From the NCBI RefSeq assembly GCF_932294415.1, contig NC_065536.1, positions 8,120,474 through 8,184,473 of the forward strand: 64,000 bases of DNA. Direction: 5' to 3'. Numbering within the stretch: position 1 is the first letter of the stretch; each line of letters starts with the position of its first letter. The notes beneath the pieces were generated by a model. The model ran no database searches. It saw only the letters and a program-made list of their open reading frames with translations, and was not told where the DNA came from. The position numbers were made by a program, and so were the translations under genes. Shown in pieces: positions 61,732 to 64,000 of the stretch. Source of the stretch: Quercus robur (taxonomy: Eukaryota; Streptophyta; Magnoliopsida; Fagales; Fagaceae).

Positions 61732-63582
61732 TCAATCAATGTGTCCAGCTTTGCGAAAGCTTTCAACGGAATCAGTTAGAGTTTCCTTCAATGGCCGGAA
61801 ACTCCAACCCAATTTTTGCAATTTCTCAGAACTGAACCTTAGTTCTTCTGGCACTTCGGTATAGCTGCCAATACAAGCAAAAAGTCCAGAATCAATGAGT
61901 TGAGACAGGCAAATATGTTACATAAACGACTAGCAAAGGAAAAATTTAGGGGATGATCGTTAGTTGTTCACCCTTTTGCATGACCACATAACCATGTTGA
62001 TCAATAAATACATACCACTTTGAAAAATTACCTTAGTAATAAATAGCATCAATAGAGAAACTTACTTCTTTGGATAGTTATAGTTGGGGTATATACTCTT
62101 TAGCAAGTCAACCACATCCTTTGCCTTGATTGTGTATGCCATGCATATGTATCTTCCTTCAGCCTCAGGATTCTCATAGGCCAGGAGTAGTGCCTCAGCT
62201 ACATCACGTACGTCTACAATATATCGAAGCTTGTTTTCCAGTGACTCACACCCATCTGCAGGGTAATAATGTGGTAAAAGATTTAGAGAAGCCATGACTT
62301 AGGAGGAAAACTAAACTCTCTAATATATTAATCAGAATCACTAGTGCCACTTGTGGCAAAGCAAGGCACAATTAGAGAGATGGAAATCAGAAGAAGCAGG
62401 AATCCTAGAAATATGGTCCTGAGTCTAAAAAGAAAAAAAAAAAAAATTCAAGCATGAAACATTAACTTGAGATGTTAATAGTCTGTTTCATAAATACATG
62501 TAGAGGGTGAGATACACATTTTCACCAGTATATAAAATTATTAAACATTAAAAAAAAAAAAAAAAAAGGTGACATTTTTTTTTTTTTTTGGATAGGTAAA
62601 AAAAAAAAAAAGGTGACATGTATTATATACATATTTATTATTATTAGCATTCATACATTTAAAAGCACGGGAAGATTACAATAGAGATAATATGCTTCAG
62701 GCAAGTACCTTTCAGAAGTTGAAAGATAACCAAGCTACTTGTATTCACTGTAGGCTGCAGAATCGGCCCCAAAATAAGGGAAGGACATACAGTTACAACA
62801 TCAAGCCCACTTCCTTTTGCAAATTCAAAGGCCTCACTTTCTGCCTCCGTTTTAGAAAGAAAATACCAGTTCTAGAAAAATTTAGAACTAGGTCATTCAG
62901 TATACATATAGAAACAATTTATCAGAATCTATATTTCAGAATTGGTATGCAAGTAATTTTACTAAATTTGTATTGGAATCACATGATGTACAAAATAGAG
63001 CTACAAGCTCAACATACAATTGTATTTTGTGGTCAGTTACCATTGCAGTTCTACAATATTCCTTGTCAGACCAACAAGTTTCATCAATCACTTGATCCTT
63101 GGGCCAGCTTGGATTCATCATCAGAGCAGCAAGAGCGGACACAACAACAACCCGTTTAACTTTTGCTTCAACACATGCTTTCAGTACATTAAGTGTGCCC
63201 TTTACAGCAGGCTCAATCACTTCTACCTTAACAAAAGATATATGAAAAGAATGTGAAAGGGAAAGCAAAAAAAAATTCTATGCATAATATATTAAACAAC
63301 AATTAGGATGGCAATATAATTATATTATTAAGGATGTCTTAGTAGATTTGTACTAATTGATGCAAAACGATTTATTAATGGGGAAAAAGAAGTCATAGTT
63401 AGGTATTCTTGCCTCAGGGTTCGGGACTGCGGTAGCAGGAACTGGACTAGCAACATGGAATACTCCAATGCACCCTTCAACTGCAGAACATATGGAGTTG
63501 TAATCCAGTAGGTCTGCCTTGAATAGTTTCAAGTTTGTGGATGCGTTCTCAAATTCACTCAAGTGAGCATACTTCACATCGC
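61732..63582 (-). CDS. cinnamoyl-CoA reductase-like NADP-dependent reductase (partial, 5' exon outside window)
   Basis: Five exons: 63413-63582, 63041-63226, 62709-62871, 62066-62255, 61732-61864, in phase to a TGA at 61732-61734. The first exon with the dinucleotide-binding Gly-rich motif must lie beyond 64000. Extended-SDR landmarks: [56 protein letters not shown] (YxxxK, Tyr and Lys kept), [20 protein letters not shown] and a [14 protein letters not shown]-terminus. The true-CCR signature NWYCYGK is replaced by NWYFLSK, so it is CCR-like and may not act in lignin synthesis. The usual VSS before the MNP stretch reads VSA, so the likely catalytic Ser is Ala. The intron after 63413 has a GC donor (GAG/GCAAGA). 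Confidence 0.9.
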
Positions 63583-64000
63583 CTGCACACAATTTCCTAG
63601 AAGTTCATCTTAAGGGGCATCCAAAAAATGATTTAGCAGCAAATTAATTATAGTTCTCCTAGATAGAGGGGATTTTTTTTTTTTTTTTTTTTTTTTAAAA
63701 TTGTTTGATACAAATTAGTTCTAAAACTAGAACTGAAAGTGGAAAATGGCATTTATTGTTTATATGGGTCATCCCATGGAAATAAAATTCTTACTATATA
63801 TTGACTTTTGATAATTCTTTAAAGTCAGTCCTTTTGTTTCTTAAAAGTATTTAACATGATTATATTTCATTTCAAACAAATAGAACATGTAGAAAACTTG
63901 AGTCCATTCCATTTGCAACAGTACGAGAAATGTCCGTTTCTCTTTTTTCTGATTAAAATGAAATTCCTTCACACACATAAGTGGGTTAAGTCAACAGCCC
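63583..64000. other. first intron of the CCR-like gene (part)
   Basis: No exon was found. AT-rich, with a T-run at 63672-63695. Consistent with an intron leading to an exon outside the window. Confidence 0.6.

Noticed and set aside
62692-63159. Plus-strand open frame of 155 codons
   Set aside because: It runs antisense to exons and intron of the CCR-like gene and has no domain.

Overview
This is nuclear DNA from a flowering plant. The genes are split by AT-rich introns, and the sequence between them is AT-rich and full of nested Ty1/copia, solo-LTR, TRIM, LINE, SINE, Helitron and MITE copies. Gene and repeat types suggest a woody eudicot. A member of the oak/chestnut family (Fagaceae) is my best guess, at low confidence.

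Host genes, all on the minus strand: (1) four tandem, apparently intact five-exon genes for secreted GDSL/SGNH esterase-lipases (5164-7757, 23488-25514, 33166-35205, 38439-40854). They resemble the Arabidopsis At1g28570-At1g28670 cluster and acetylajmalan esterase. (2) A ribosomal protein L22 gene (44662-46756) whose splice sites and remaining codons look normal but which has an in-frame TAG at codon 42. A second fragment of the L22 exon 2/intron boundary lies at 37897-37996. (3) The last five exons of a cinnamoyl-CoA-reductase-like gene (61732-63582) whose first exon lies beyond the right edge.

Layout: 1-4296 is a copia element running off the left edge. 4297-40.9 kb is a segmentally duplicated GDSL array. 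Each unit has a 3' flank, a gene and, for units 1-3, an upstream block that recurs at 47.7-49.9 kb behind L22. Because the units are paralogous, many insertions can be read against their own empty sites: a 7.35 kb gag-only copia element (11238-18587), Tourist-type MITEs (7954-9271, 35965-36638), a 156-bp MITE (19278-19433), a SINE in intron 1 of gene 4, a Helitron (30832-32614), and a LINE split by a solo LTR (28.4-30.6 kb). 40.9-44.6 kb holds a solo LTR, a TRIM and a LINE remnant with a 16-bp target duplication. 52.5-60.2 kb is a nest of Helitrons and solo LTRs, flanked by two copies of a roughly 0.6 kb segment. The CCR-like gene closes the window.

The most notable points are the gag-plus-accessory-ORF element with no pol, the very recent duplication of GDSL genes 2 and 3, the lone nonsense codon in L22, a GC-AG intron and an apparent catalytic Ser-to-Ala change in the CCR-like gene, and the large excess of solo LTRs over full elements. 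I saw no wholly new multi-gene system. Intron-exon borders were read by eye from splice motifs, reading-frame phase and agreement among paralogues.
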